64,000 nt of DNA from Bubalus kerabau (GCF_029407905.1 NC_073627.1:127113697-127177696), one strand, 5' to 3'. Shown: positions 12,286-25,610, counted from the first letter of the stretch. Numbers and translations: made by a program. Notes: generated by a model not told the origin, from the sequence alone.

Positions 12286-13564
12286 TTTTCTTTCTAAATT
12301 CTCATAAAGCATTTGTTTTAAAACTCCATTTAGAATTCTCAAAAAATTGCCAACAAGCATCTCAGAATTTCTGGAAACAACTTTTGGCTCACTAATGGAA
12401 ACTGTGGCATTTCCTTTCTTCTGATTATCTTAGATGCTGGAAAACCTGCAGGAATTAACAGTGTTAAAGCATGATTTTTAATCATTTTTTTTTAATGTAA
12501 AAATACAATGGTCCCACAGTAAAGATAATTAGGGGGCATCTTACTGGTACCCATAAATGAATGAAGGCACCAGAAAGATGTTAAGACTGTTTCAAAGGAG
12601 AATTTGAGGATGAGGCAATGAGGAAAGATAAAATGGTTCTGCTAATACATGTAAAACTGGTTAATATCTTCATGCAATAAAATGTAATGTTTGGGGTTAC
12701 CTTTTCTACTGAAGAGAAATCAGTTGTATCTTCACCAGACAAAATTCACTTGCATTGCTATAAACAAGAAACTTTTGCATTATTATAATTTTTTCTACAA
12801 ATTTACTTCAACTCCTCCAGAGACAGAAAAATAGCCTGGCCAATAAGAAATCAAATTGCATAAACCTATAGAATCAGAAAATCACCGCGATTACAGCAGG
12901 CAGTAATAAGCGTTCCACTGAAAGGAAACCTAGTAATGTCCCCTGTCCATTTCCAAATCCTGGACAGTTTTCCCCAGTGATATGTGGATCATTAGACTGC
13001 AGTCTGAAAGAGAGGCTTTGGAATTTTCTCGCTCTGAATCAAGGGAATCAATAGGCTCCTATTTCCAGCCAGTGCTTTCCTCCTAGCCTCTGATTACAGG
13101 GAGCTCTCCTCTCCCTAGGCCATGATGTGGATTAGGAAGAAGGTGCTAGGGAGCCAGATCCAACATTAACCATTTTGTTTCTGTTTGGTAGCTCAAGGGC
13201 TAGCCACTTATGTGGCACCATGAACTTCTCCAACTGGCTCCCCAGACTGCTCCCCTACTTTGCCCTTGCAAACCCTCAACCCAAGCCAGAGAGAGAACTA
13301 ACAGACCCTGAAATTTGCCAAATTTCACAAAATGGTTTGTTGAACAATTCCTCATGTACTGCCTTGGAACACCTCCTGTCATATTTTTTAATGTGGTACA
13401 GTTTTTTGAAGTATTATTTCCTGTGCCTTCAATTAAGGTGTACTTCTTTGATAGCAGAAACAATTCCCCTCTACTAGCACTCAATATTAGGTGTTAAATT
13501 AACTGTTCAAACAGGTGTTTAATTAGATGTTAGTAAGTATTGATTGAAGGGATAAATAGAAAGT
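12286..13564. other. Intergenic, nothing firm
   Basis: AT-rich to 13080. The part at 13400-13560 resembles an old L2/MIR tail. Frames on both strands at 13175-13497 have no domain. Confidence 0.35.
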
Positions 13565-14283
13565 GTTAGAATAGAGCCCTTCCCTGCTCAGAAAAACTCT
13601 GACTTCCTAACGCCTTCAGAATAATATGAAACTTATCAGAGATCTCACCCTCCCCATCCACTCTGTCCGCTTACTCCTGCTAGCAACTGCTTACCCCCAT
13701 TACAGTTTTTTTTTTTTTGCATCTCTGTATCTCCCCTCTCAACCTAGAATGCTCTTTCCCTTCACCTTCAGGGCTTAACCCAAATACCACCTCTTCCACA
13801 AAGCCGTCCCCAATCCCTCTGGTTAGAAGCGACTTCAACACTTGCCTCATCTTCCCAACAGCTGGAGTGAGATGATGAAAGATCTCATCCAGCTCCATAG
13901 CCCTGGAGCCAGATGGTCTAAACCCATTTATTAGTTCTGTGATCTTCGGTGAGTGATGAAACCATTCTGCACCTGAATTTTCTAAGGTAAACGTAGGGAG
14001 AAGGCTACTGCTCTCCTCAAAGGTTTTGTGAAGATTAAATAAACGAATACGTGTAAAGCACTTAGAAAATGCCTGGAACGTAATGAGTGCCCAGGAAGAT
14101 TATTTGTTATTATTCATTTTGGATACTCTCCTAATTCTTTACTGGGGCCTCTTCCAATTCATTCCATCTCAAATAGCTTTTATTTACTGGTTACTCCCCT
14201 GTCTCTATGGCTGACGTAAGCTCCTTAAGGGATGTTTATGGAACTCTGCTGAATGAATGAACAAATTAAAGAATAAATGAATG
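13565..14283 (+). repeat. L2-like LINE 3' remnant with MIR inside
   Basis: Wording such as CTAGAATGCTCTTTCCCTTC, then CCCAAATACCACCTCTTCCA, and a final GAATGAATGAAC tail are typical of old L2 3' ends. A MIR-like core (13900-14118, with GATTAAATAAACG and a CACTTAGAAAATGCCTGGAA segment) lies inside. Confidence 0.55.
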
Positions 14284-16287
14284 GGTAGAGGCTGTCCTGA
14301 CTTTGAGTAAATAACTCTTACTCAAAAAGCAGACTTTCTGGTTATGGTATGTGGAACTTTTTTCTTTAACCACCAGACCTTTTGAGCATCTTTTGTAATT
14401 CCAGGCCTCTGCTCAGTTCGCTCAAGTGCGATGTTTGCATGGCCCTGACACCTTCTAGGGCACCAGGATCTTTCCGGCATAGACTATCTTGGGCATATTT
14501 GTTTTCTGGGTGTAATTGAGAGTAGTAACTTGATAGTTAATTTGTCTTGCCTTCTGAAGTTCACATATATAGTTAATTTTTTCCTAATGCAAGTCAGGTT
14601 GGAAGGAAGGAATATTACTGCTGGCAAGTTATGTGACCTTGAGCGATTCGCTTCCACAAGCTGACGTTCTAGTTCTTCAGTTTTAAAAGGGGGGTGATTT
14701 CACTGTTTTTGAGGAGTGAATGATTTGGACCACACATCTAGGCCCCCCTCTACAACTCTTTTTTTTACATGGAAATTGTATTTTCACCTTATTTGGAAAA
14801 TTGAAGAATCTGATGATTCTGTCCCTCTATTCCCTCTAAGAAATACTGGCTGAGGCTGAACAGAAGCTGTGAGCCAGGTGGGCCCCCTCCAAACTGTTTC
14901 CATGATGCCCCTTCACTTCTTTGTATCATTCTCCAATTGCTGCTGCAAGGAATTACCACCAATTTAGTAGCTTAAAATAACACAAACTTATCATCTCAGG
15001 GTTCTGGAGGCTGGAAGTCCAAAATGGGTCCCACTGGGTTAGAAACAAGATATCCAGTCCCACAACTTTTAAGACTCCCACCTGAGGGACAGGCCCCCAG
15101 AACACCCAGATCTGAAAGCCAATGGGGCGAGTGTCCACAAGACTCCCAAGACTATGGCAAAGGAAAAAACTTATGGGTCCCTTGGCACTCAGTTTATTTA
15201 GGCACTTGATGCTAAATAAATGGTTATACTCAGGGAGGAAGAGACAAGGTGTGAGCTAACTGAAAAACAGGTTCAGATGTAAGAAATGTTACAAAGAAGC
15301 ACCTTCAGAACTTGGAGAGAAGACCTAGGCATGGCTGAATTAAATAACTTAGCAATGTTAAATGCATGCAAAGCAAAAATGCAAAAATATCATAAAACTC
15401 ATGTGACCATCTTCAAATAAAACGCATAGGGGGTTGGTGAGCCATCCAGAAAAAGGTCTAATGAACAGGTTTTTAAATTCCAGGCAAAGAGAACAGAAGC
15501 AGACGTGTGCCTTTGTGCTTCTGCCTTTGTTCAGCCTCAGAGTTCTGTGTGTGGGAGACAGAGACCTTTATTTCCTCTGTGTCCAGCCAAAGAGGCTTTC
15601 TGATGAATGCTTACAGGACACAGAGACGATAAACACAAGCAAGTCTGGCTTTGGGAGTGGGAGGTTTGGAGTTGGATCCTTTTTTTCAGTTTTGGTAGTG
15701 ACCTTGAAGGGGAAGGCACTTTTAAATCTTTGCAAAGTGACATTTGGAAGCCCCCACTTTTTGGGGTGCGCCAGGCCAGAGCCCTTGAAAAGACAGGCAA
15801 GGCCAAGGGAGCATCCTACTGCCTGAGGTGCACTGGCAGCCTTGAAAATCCCACGATCGTAGGCCCAGCTCTTGGTTTAGATGAACACTTTCTAGAACCA
15901 GAGGGAGGCAGGAACATCATTGCTCTCCTGGAGGAAAGAGCCCAGGCCTAGTGGGAAGAACATTATTTTGGACACTGACAAAATACTGTCCAACACTCAC
16001 TACCTGTCCATGTTACAGGGGTCATCAGGTGAGTTATTATATATACAACTCCTGCCTCTTGCCAAGTAAATCTTAATCTGAAAATGTTAACCCTCAGCCC
16101 TGCATGAATAGCACCCAAGAGAGGCCAAAGGAGGGGAGAGAGAGAGTGGGAAATAAGAACAAAGTGGGGACCAGGCTGTGAGACCCAGGCCAGCACAGCC
16201 AGGCAAGGAACCGCTACAGGCAAAAGCCTTGACCTGGCTATTCACAGAGACCCACAGAGAGAACTGAGAGGGTCTGTTTTTCCTTGT
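14284..16287. other. Intergenic; one old repeat fragment
   Basis: At 14915-15060 there is a fragment of a common old mammalian repeat (GGAATTACCACCAATTTAGT … GGAAGTCCAAAATGGGTC). The rest holds open frames on both strands (15434-15951) that show no domain. Confidence 0.4.
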
Positions 16288-16716
16288 TGTTCAGTCAGTA
16301 AGTCATGTCTGACTCTTTGTGACCCCATGGAATGTGGCACACCAGGCCTCCCTGTCCTTCACTATCTCCCAGAGTTTGTCCAAGTTCTTGTTAATTGAGT
16401 CAGTGATGCTATCCAACCATCTCATCCTCTGCCGTCCTCTTCTCCTTCTGCCTTCAATCTTTCCCAGCATCAGTGTCTTTTCCAATGAGTTGTCTCTTCG
16501 CATCAGGTGGCCAAAATATTGGAGTTTCAGCTTTAGCATCAGTTCTTCCAATGAGTATTGATTTTCCTTTAGGATTGACTGGTTTGATCTCCTTGCTGTT
16601 CAAGGGACTCTCAAGAGTCTTCTCCAACACCACAGTTCAAAATCATCAATTCTTCTGCACTCAACTTTCTTTATTGTCTAACTCTCACATCTATACATGA
16701 CTACTAGAAAGACCAT
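16288..16716 (-). mobile_element. BovB (RTE) LINE 3' fragment
   Basis: Antisense text runs CTCTTTGTGACCCCATGGAA … CATCAGGTGGCCAAAATATT … CTCAAGAGTCTTCTCCAACA. The minus frame at 16303-16551 encodes the BovB-typical KLQYFGHLMRRDNSLEKTLM and GRRRRGRQRMRWLDSITDS. It is a 3' end only. Confidence 0.92.
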
Positions 16717-18925
16717 CAGTTCAGTTCAGTCACTTTTTCGACCCCATGGACTGCAGCACACCAGGATTCCCTGTCCATCACCAACTCCCAGAGCTTTCTC
16801 AAACTCATGTCCATCGAGTCAGTGATGCCATCCAACTGTCTCATCCTCTGTCATCCCCTTCTCCTCCTGCCCTCAATCTTTCCCAGCATCAGGGTCTTTT
16901 CTAATGAGGCAGTTCTTCACATCAGGTGGCCAAAGTAATGGAGTTTTAGCTTGAGCATAAGTCCTTCCAATGAATATTCAGGACTGATTACCTTTAGAAT
17001 GGACTCTTTGGATCACCTTGCAGTCCAAGAGACTCTCAAGAGTCTTCTCCAACACCACAGTTCAAAAGCATCAATTCTTGGGTGCTCAGCTTTCTTTACA
17101 GTCCAAGTCTCACATCCATACATGATTACTGGAAAAACCATAGCTTTGACTATACAGACCTTTGTCAGCAAAGTGATGTCTTTGCTTTTTAACATGCTGT
17201 CTAGGTTGGTCATACATAACATTCCTTCCAAGAAGCAAACATCTTCTAATTTCATGGCTGCAGTCACCATCTGCAGTGATTTTGAAGCCCAAGAAGAGAA
17301 AATCTGTCACTGTTTCCACTTTTCCCTCTTCTATTTCCCATGAAATGATGGAGCCGGATGCCATGATTTTAGTTTTTTGAATGTTGAGTTTTAAGCTAGA
17401 TTTTTCATTCTCCTCTTTCACCCTTATTAAGAGGCTCTTTAGTCTTTAGTTCCTCTTCACTTTCTGCCATTAGAGTGGTATCATCTGCATATCTGAAGTT
17501 GTTGATATTTCTCCTGGCAATCTTGATATCAGCTTGTAACTCATCCAGCCTGGCATTTCGTATGATGTACTCTGCATATAAGTTAAATAAGCAGGGTGAC
17601 AATATATAGCTTTGATGTACTCCTTTCCCTATATGGAACCAGTATGTTGTTCCATGTCTGGTTCCAATTGTTGCTACTTGACTCGTGTATGGGTTTCTCA
17701 GGAGACAGGTAAGATGGTCTGGTATTCCCATCTCTTTAAGAATTTTCCACACTTTGTTGTGATCCACATAGTCAAAGGCTTTGGCATAGTCAATAAAGCA
17801 GAAGTTTTTCTAGAATTCCCTTGCTCTCTCTATAATCCAACAAATATTGGCAATTCGATTTCTGGTTCCTCTGCATTTTCTAAACTCAGCTTGTACATCT
17901 GGAAATTCTCGATTCAAGTACAGCTAAAAGTCTATCTCAAAGGATTTTGAGCATAACCTTACTAGCATGGGAAATGAATGCAATTGTCTAGGAGTCTGAA
18001 CATTCTTTAGCACTGCCCTTTCTTTGGGATTGGGATGAAAGCTGACCTTTTCCAGTCCTGTGGCCACTGCCGAGTTTTCCAAATTTGCTGGCATATTGAG
18101 TGCAGCACTTTAATAGCAGCATCTTTTAGGGTTTGAATTGGCTAACTGGAATTCCATCACCTCCACTAGCTTTGTTTGTAGTAATGCTTCCTAAGGTCCA
18201 CTTGACTTCATACTCCAGGACGTCTGGCTCTAGGTGAGTGATCACACCTTTGTGGTTATCCGCATCATTAAGACCTTTTTTGTACAGTTCTGTATATTCT
18301 TGCCACCTCTTAATATCTTCTGCTTCTGTTAGGTCCATACTGTTTCTATCCTTTATCATGCCCATCCTTTCATGAAATATTCCTTTGATATCTCCAATTT
18401 TCTTGAAGAAATCTCTACTCTTTCCTATTCTATTATTTTCCTCTATTTATTTGGACTGTTTATTAAGAATCTTCTTTTCTCTACTTGCTATTCTCTGGAA
18501 CTCTGCATTCATATCTTTCCCTTTTCTCCCTTGCTTTTTGCTTCTCTTCTTTTCTCAGCTATTTGTAAAGCCTCCTCAGACAACCGGTTTGCCTTCTTGC
18601 ATTTCTTTGCTTTGGGATGGTTTTGTTCACTGCCTCCTGTACCATTTTATGAACCTCTGTCCATTATTCTTCAGGTACTCTGTCTACCAGATCTAATCTC
18701 TTGAATCTATTCGTTACCTCCACTGTATAATCAGTCATAAGGGACTTGATTTAGGTCATACTTGAATAGCCTAGTGGTTTTCCCTACTTTCTTCAATTTA
18801 AGCCTGAATTTTGCAATAAGGAGCTGATGATGTGAGCCACAGTCAGCTCCAGGTCTTGTTTTTGCTCACTGTATAGAGCTTCTCCATCTTTGGCTGGGAA
18901 GAATATAATCAATCTGATTTCGGTA
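16717..18925 (-). mobile_element. BovB (RTE) LINE, 5'-truncated, 2.2 kb
   Basis: It starts at its own 3' end with CAGTTCAGTTCAG repeats, immediately after another BovB 3' fragment. Minus frames carry the RTE reverse transcriptase: FRYADDTTLMAESEEEL (17405-17767) with the YADD catalytic box. They also carry the upstream SITTNKASGGDGIPVSQF segment (18126-18365). Several frameshifts and stops make it dead. Confidence 0.93.
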
Positions 18926-21134
18926 TTGACCATTAAGGGAAAAAATTACACTCTGACTTTCATTAACCTCTAATTGCAGTTTACATTTCCCTTCAGTTGA
19001 GCATGTAGGCAACAAACCACATGCTTCAGAGAACCTATGACCTTGTCACGACTAACCATCACACTCTGGTCATCACAGAGACCCTCAAATATCACTTACA
19101 TCCATCACTTCTTCAAAACCTCAGCCATAATTAGACTTATTGCTAGATCTTGTCATTTAATGCATTAGTAAACTAGCATTTTTTCCATGTCACACATTTG
19201 TTTATATTTTAATAACTATATTCTAATATGCTTGGTTCCCCATATTGTGCTTATTCTGCACTAGAATCAGCATTGTGAGACTCAGTCCATAGACTCACTG
19301 CTGCCAGAGTGGGTGAGTCAGGGCACACAGAAAGATTTAGAGCCGAGAACAGCAGCCAGAAAAGGGGAGGTTCCGAAAACACATGATATTTGGTTTGTTG
19401 AGTTCCGTATCAACATCCTTTTCAGAAAACACAAAGCCCTTTGTTGCTCATGTCTTTTGCCTCCAAAGTTGATCAAGGGCCAAATGAGAACAGGATGGAG
19501 ATGTTGGGAGCGGAGTGGGTGGTAGGCCCAGGAGACACACAGAAAGCGAAGGTCACGGCTGACACTCCCCACCGCCACCCCCCAGGACACCGCACGGCCA
19601 AATCCAAGCTTGTAAGTCAGGGCTGAGCCAGCAGAGGCTCTGAGCCTGCAGCCTTGGGCACCTCTCACCACACAGCAGCTGTCTGCTCAAAACTCCTGGG
19701 CTGCTCCTAACACCTGCCCTGCCTCCTGAAAACCCCCAGATCGCAACCATCTTTTCCTCAAGAAGGCTGAGATGTATTTACAGTCTTTGTTTGATGAGAC
19801 TACTGCTGTTTGATCACTGAGTGTATGAGCCAGAGCTCAGTAGTAAACACCCACTTGAACTTTACAGTTTCCCCATTTCGTTAAGAAGGCTGTTGTCTGG
19901 CCATGTGTCAGGGACACATTGACTCTGTGGCCACCGTATTTTTCTGAGTCAGTCCTCGAATGGGGGATGGAAGAGTGTGGCCACGAGGCAACAGGGAGGG
20001 ATGTGGAGCAGAGGGGAGAGGCTCTGCTGGCAGTTAGTAGTCCTGGAGCTGGTGTGTACGGCTCTGGGGGTGGGGGGGCGACCCTTGGGGATGCCAAGCT
20101 CTGGGCTGCAGAGCTCTTTCCTTGGGTTTACTGCACCAGGAATATTTCCCCAGTCACCCCAGCTAATGTGTGGATAAAGGAGGAGCAGGGGTGTAGGAAG
20201 ATAATTGCTGTGTGACAGATCTCTGGGCTTCTCGTCTGATGAAGCTGAGGTTTACACAGGGCAGATTAAGTAAAGAGTGTTCTCTTCATTTCCCCCAGGA
20301 ATCCAGTGTTTAAAATAAAACCAAAACCCCCAAACCCTGCGGAACCCATTTACTTGTTGAAGAAAAAATAAGTGTACTACTGGTTGAAGGAGAGGGAAGG
20401 AAGAAAAAGTTCCCTTGCTCCTACCACCTACATGACAGCAGACACAAGGAGACCTGGATCCTAGCCCCACCCTGCCTATCACCCCTTGCTTGACCCTGGG
20501 TGACTCCCTTGTCCCAGGGTTCCTCAGTTTCCCTGTCAGAAAGTTAACCAAGGTTGAAGATAAGTGGACAAGAAAGAGGGAAGAAGAGTAAACGGGCAGG
20601 TGGGTGGGGGTCTGGGGGGCCAGGCTCATACAGGGAGAACCGGGGGAGCATTGAGGTCTGGGCAGGTGGCAGAGTCCCAGCCAGAGATGGACAGGACTCT
20701 CAAGGTACTTGTGTCCCTATGGTGACTGGTCCTGAACACCTGTTCCCAGGGCTGGAAGTCCCCTCCTTGGTGTGGGCAGCCAGAGAAAAAAGGAGTTCTC
20801 TGGGGCTAGCAGCTCTCCCGAGGAAGAGACTGGACTGACCAGCGGCCGTCCTACCAACTAGTCGGAGTCCTGCATTCAACGAGAGAGAAGAGGGATGCCA
20901 AGCTGTTCTTTCTGGTCCAAGCTTTCATTCATCCAATCATTCAATTCTGTCTCTGGATATTTTTTCTGCTTCTAAAAATAAAATGCACTTATTATAAAAT
21001 AACTCAATATAACGAAAATCTGAAATCACTAGAAATAATGTTTCCCAGTACTACCCCCAAGAGCAAGCAATTTATTATTATGTGTTCATCGCATGTCCTT
21101 TTTTTTAATTTATTTTCTCCTTTTAAAAAAATTT
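18926..21134. other. Intergenic, nothing recognised
   Basis: Open frames on both strands at 19313-20215 and 20252-20838 lie in GC-rich sequence and show no domain. No repeat could be assigned. Confidence 0.4.
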
Positions 21135-21266
21135 ATTTTATTTTTATATTTTATTTTGGCAGCACCTCTTGGCATACAGGATCTTAGTTCCTTGACCAGG
21201 GATCAAACTTGTGCCCCTCTGCAGTGGAAGTGTGGAGCACTAACCACTGGACTGTCAAGTAAGCCC
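21135..21266 (-). mobile_element. CHR-type SINE, diverged
   Basis: Antisense CHR: GGATCTTAGTTCCTTGACCA … GGGATCAAACTTGTGCCC … CACTGGACTGTCAAGTAAGC. Confidence 0.82.
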
Positions 21267-21517
21267 TGATCGTCTCCTTTTTTTGGTAATATCCTAACAT
21301 GTGTATTTGGAACATTCTAGAAGAATTTGAATTGAAACATCAGTTTCTTTCCATTCCTTGATCCTTAATTCCGGTCTCGACTACAGAGAGAGTCACTGCT
21401 GAAGTTCTGGTGTCTGTTCTTCTAGATCTTCAAATGTAGGGAGTCTGCTCCCAGGCTTGCTGTTCAGCACCATCAGTGGGAAGGCAGCTTTTCAGGTCTG
21501 TAGCCCTGCCCAGCCTC

Positions 21518-21642
21518 TTCAGTTCAGTTCAGTTCAATTGCCCAGTCATGTCCCACTCTTTGCAAATGTGTGAACCACAGTACGCCAGGCCTCCCTGTCC
21601 ATCACCAACTCCTGGAGTCCACTCAAATCCATATCCATTGTG
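21518..21642 (-). mobile_element. Short BovB 3' end
   Basis: It starts with (AGTTC)n and CCAGTCATGTCCCACTCTTTG, then CCAGGCCTCCCTGTCCATCA, and is cut off after about 125 bp. Confidence 0.85.
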
Positions 21643-22603
21643 TGCCTTTGGGGTCTCAGCTGAAACAAAGAAAGAATCTCATGTTAATGTCCAGCCATAT
21701 ATACCATCATTTATTTAACCAGTTTTCACTGGTGGGCATTGGGTTGTTGCCAAGGTATGTGTGTGTATGTGTATATATGCTTACAAGCTACTGCAGACAG
21801 GCTTTTAATTTAGCTGCTGACTCATCTAAATGATTGTCATTTTAGCCTCCTCAGGCCATCCTGCCAGTCCTGAAACAGGTCCCCCTGCCCTGCTTCTCAC
21901 CCTGGGAGAATCTTAGCACTGGACATTCCCCATGTATGCCGTGGGGTTTTTGAGAGCACCTCATATACGTAAAAGTTTTGGTGGAAGAGGTGATATAACA
22001 TAATTATTCAGGATTTAATACAAGAGGGATAAATCAGGAGACATCAAAAAATTCCTCCTTTGCAGTGAGCTGCTTAGGACTTTGATGCCAGACCTGAGGG
22101 GACGCAGTTATCCTCCTGTGCCCCTAGAGGTGTTCTCCTGTGCCTCAAGGGACATCTTGAAATGTGCCGCCTCCAAGCAGGCCCCCTCTAATCCCTGCCT
22201 CCCAGTATGCACACCTTTAAGTAGTCCTCTCCCACACTGTGCCAGGGCTGCTCTGTGTAACCAATAGCATATGGCAAAAGAGATGGCATGTTATTTCTAT
22301 GATTAGGTTATAAGGTTACCGGGTCATGAACGGTTTGAACTCTCTTTCTTGCATCACTTGCTTTAGGGGAAGCAAGCTACCATGTTAAGCAGCCCTGTGG
22401 AGAGGCTCTAAGTGAGGAACTGAGGCCTTCCATCAACCACAAAAATGAGCTTGGAGGCAGACCCTCTTGTCTCGGTCAAGTCTCCAGAGACTGCAGACCT
22501 AGCCAACAGCTCGATCATGTCTTCATTAGAGACGTGGTTCTGGTCAGAGCAGAACCAGTTAAGCCACTCCAGGATTCCTAACCCTCAGAAACTGTGTGAT
22601 ATA
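21643..22603. other. Intergenic, nothing recognised
   Basis: A short TGTGTGTATGTG patch lies at 21757-21778. No gene was seen. Confidence 0.4.
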
Positions 22604-22606
22604 ATA

Positions 22607-22695
22607 TTGGGTTCGCCCAAAAACTCGTTTGGGTTTTTCCATAAGGAGGAGGTCTCCATATGGAAAGAACTGAACAAACTTTTTGGTCAACCCAA
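22607..22695. mobile_element. Palindromic mini-mariner, second copy
   Basis: TTGGGTTCGCCCAAAAACTC on the left pairs with the right end CAAACTTTTTGGTCAACCCAA. TA dinucleotides flank both ends (22605-22606, 22696-22697). Same family as the copy at 8707, with a longer central loop. Confidence 0.9.
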
Positions 22696-22697
22696 TA

Positions 22698-23130
22698 CAT
22701 GTACACTATTTTATGCTTCTAAGTTTTGGAATAATTTGTTATGCAGGGGGAAAATAATGGCCTGCCTTATAACACAGTTGTTTTTTTTTGTTTGTTTGTT
22801 TTTTGTAAAACAGCTTGACTATAGGTTGTCTCTCTTGATCTCTCCTACTTTATACTTAAGTAAATGTGGCAGCTGTGGGCCTCCATAATATCCAAATATT
22901 TCTATGTGGTTTCAACATAAGGTCAGAAATTCAGGATTCCTGTTGCTGACAACTACAACCTGAAAGGGTTAACTTCTGGAAGGATGACCTGATCAATAGC
23001 CCAGGCCTTTCAAAGGTATCAACTCTCCAGCCTATTAACATGTGAGCACCTCTCTTTTTTCTCAGAGTTGCCTGAGGGATATCCAGTCTGAGATTTAGGA
23101 GCGATGCAGATCTATTCATTATTGACATAT
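22698..23130. other. Intergenic, nothing recognised
   Basis: Contains a T-rich stretch at 22780-22805; no repeat could be assigned. Confidence 0.4.
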
Positions 23131-23336
23131 GTTGTTGTTTTTTAGTCGCTAAGTCCTGTTTGTCTTTTGTGACTCGATGGACTGTAGCCTTCCAGACTCT
23201 TCTATCTATAGGATTTCCCAGGCAAGAATACTGGAGTAGGTTGCCATTTACTTCTCCAGGGGTGTTCCTGACTCAGGGATCGAACCTGGGTCTTCTGCAT
23301 TGCAGGCAGATTCTTTTACTGTTGAGCCACCAGCGA
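23131..23336 (-). mobile_element. Bov-tA SINE
   Basis: Antisense: GTTGTTGTTTTTTAGTCGCT, the BovA body GGCAAGAATACTGGAGTAGG, and the tRNA half GGGATCGAACCTGGGTCTTC … TGTTGAGCCACCAG. Confidence 0.93.
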
Positions 23337-24227
23337 TATTTGACACAGGAGCAATAGCCAAATCTGTGTGATTAGAGGAATTGTCTTGGTGGAGAATTCC
23401 AGTGTTTAGGGAGAAATTTGAATAAATCATCTTTCATCTCAAATAGCATTGCTGCTTCTGTTTAAACACTGACTCTGTTCATGGCATCTTTTTGAAATCA
23501 CGAACCCCAGATGTCTGCATGGTTCTTTCAGTTAGTATCCTATTTTGCCAGTTACAGAAAAGCCAAATTGAACAGGCGCTTTGCTGGCTCATATGGCCAG
23601 AAGTCAGACCAACGTGAACTTTGGGCCCATTTCTTTCCAAATCTCCTTTGCCTTCACGGGGTCAGCTTCATCCTGCGGCTAATTCCTGTAGGATGACTCT
23701 GGCTAGCTAGGAGGGACACATACATCCGTGTTTACATCCAGGGGACAGAGGGCATTTCTGACCGAACATTTCAAATAAGCTGGAAGTTCATCATAACTTG
23801 CCCCTCAAAGCCCTAACTGCCTAGGGAAATATATGTTCTCACTGGCTTTAACAACCCAGTGGTCACCCAGGGCCAGGACTCAAGTCCATTTCCTCCTGAG
23901 AATGTGTGGTGAGTGGGGAGGGTGGTGGGGACTTTAGGGAAGAAGAGGGAATGGTAGGAAATGACAAATATCTGTTAGACAAGCATCTAGATCTGCCACT
24001 GTAAGAACGCAGCCAGAGAAGATGCTGCCTTTTCAGTTCAGAAGACACTCAGTGCTCTGGTTCTACTTTAGGGGGAGAAAGGATTGATCTTTTTATCCAA
24101 TTCTGGGTTCCAACCAACCATCACCAGTATGTGCATGGTCTGGAATCTTTGCTCCAGAACTTTACGGGGCCTGTGGTCTCTTAGAGAAGGAGTCAATGGG
24201 AAATTGTCAGTCACAAGCGAGCCTGCC
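23337..24227. other. Intergenic, nothing recognised
   Basis: No gene or confident repeat was seen. Confidence 0.4.
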
Positions 24228-24400
24228 ATGTGGGCGGTACTGTCGTGAGCGCTTTCCCTTGAGTGACATTTTTAAATTTAGCTCCTTTCATTCTGTGAAG
24301 AATCTTATTATCCTCAGTTCAAAGATGAGGAAATGATGCCCAAAGAGGTTAAGCTAATTACCCATGGGCACAGAGCTCATTTGGCACATTCCCAGGACTA
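24228..24400 (-). repeat. MIR SINE
   Basis: Antisense MIR: GAGCGCTTTCCCTTGAG, then ATTATCCTCAGTTCAAAGAT, GAGGAAATGATGCCCAAAGA and GGGCACAGAGCTCAT. Confidence 0.75.
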
Positions 24401-25610
24401 TTTAGGATTCTCAGTGAGTTGGAGTGGACTTAGCAGAGTCAAACCCCTGGAAGTTTGTTGTAAAGATCCACCGGCATCTCATGGAGAGGGCTGAGACACA
24501 GGTGGGACAATAACCAGGGGCTGAAGAGCCATCAAGAATCTCTTCTCCCATCTCTTCTCATTTCTGTGTTTCTGCTTCATTCTCCTCTCCTCTGGAAGAC
24601 ACGTCCTCTGCTTCTCCAGGCCTTGAGGTAGGAGAGGTGGCCATTAAGTTACTGTCCTTTCCTCCCTCTGTAAATCCTGGAGAAGGCACACCCCCTGACA
24701 CAGGGAGTGAGTGACATTATAAGAAAGGGCCGCTCCCCTGGCCTCCTTCTGGATGGATGTCCGCTAAGCAAGGTCATGGTGAGGCCAGTGGATAACCTGG
24801 GAGCAGAATTTTCTCTGCAGACCAGCAACTAGGAGCATAACTTTTGGCTAGTGAGTTGCTGAGAAAGGGGCTTGGAGCTCACAGCTTCTGCTGGTTGCCT
24901 CCTTTCTCTCTCTGAGGGCATTTGGTCCAAGCAGCCCTGCGGCTGTTCATTGTGCAGTTCACAAAGTGCACTGAGAGACTGTGAACAAACAGTCACTTGG
25001 GACCTCAGAGTTTCCTGCCACATTGCCTTGTGAAGAAATTCTGAGACCTTTCCTCCAGCACGGCCTCTGGTTCCAGGTTGTATGTAGGCGGGCTCCTGGG
25101 AAGGATCATAACACTCCAGCCCCCAGGGCACAAGCCAGGCCCTCTCTGGAGAGTCAGCCTTGTTGGACCCTGCATGGTCAAAGAGCTGATGGCCTCTGTG
25201 TCTGGTGCCCAGGACAGGGCGCGCTCCTGATCACAGTCTTCAAGCGAGTGAGGCAAGTATGAAGGCGTGGCTCCCCCTGCCGAGTTAATGGTGACCTGAG
25301 CCACTTCACTCCACACACAGATGCAGGAAGGGTAGCTCACTCTGAACTAGCAGAGTCTTGGGCAGCTGGAGCAGCCTTTCCCTGACACATTTCAGTAAAG
25401 GAGTGTCAGTGTGGGGGCCCCCCAGCCAGCCCCGAACAGACTCCCTCCTGAAGTCAGCCCCATCTTCTTAGGGGACACAATTAAACACTTCCAACACCCA
25501 ATGTCCCAGGCTTCTCCCGGGAGCTCCAGACCTGGTCATCGCATTGCCCACTGGACATTGCCCCCTGTGTGTGCACCTCACCAGGAATCTAAAGGCCAGG
25601 ACCTCATCCT
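24401..25610. other. Intergenic, nothing recognised
   Basis: Open frames on both strands at 24829-25340 and 25411-25731 mirror each other and have no domain. Confidence 0.4.

Noticed and set aside
15434..15951. Possible gene from overlapping plus frames of 114-130 codons
   Set aside because: The minus strand is equally open, no domain was recognised, and there are no clear splice sites or promoter.
22445..22888. 147-codon plus frame
   Set aside because: It runs through the palindromic mariner and a T-rich stretch, so it cannot be an ancestral gene.
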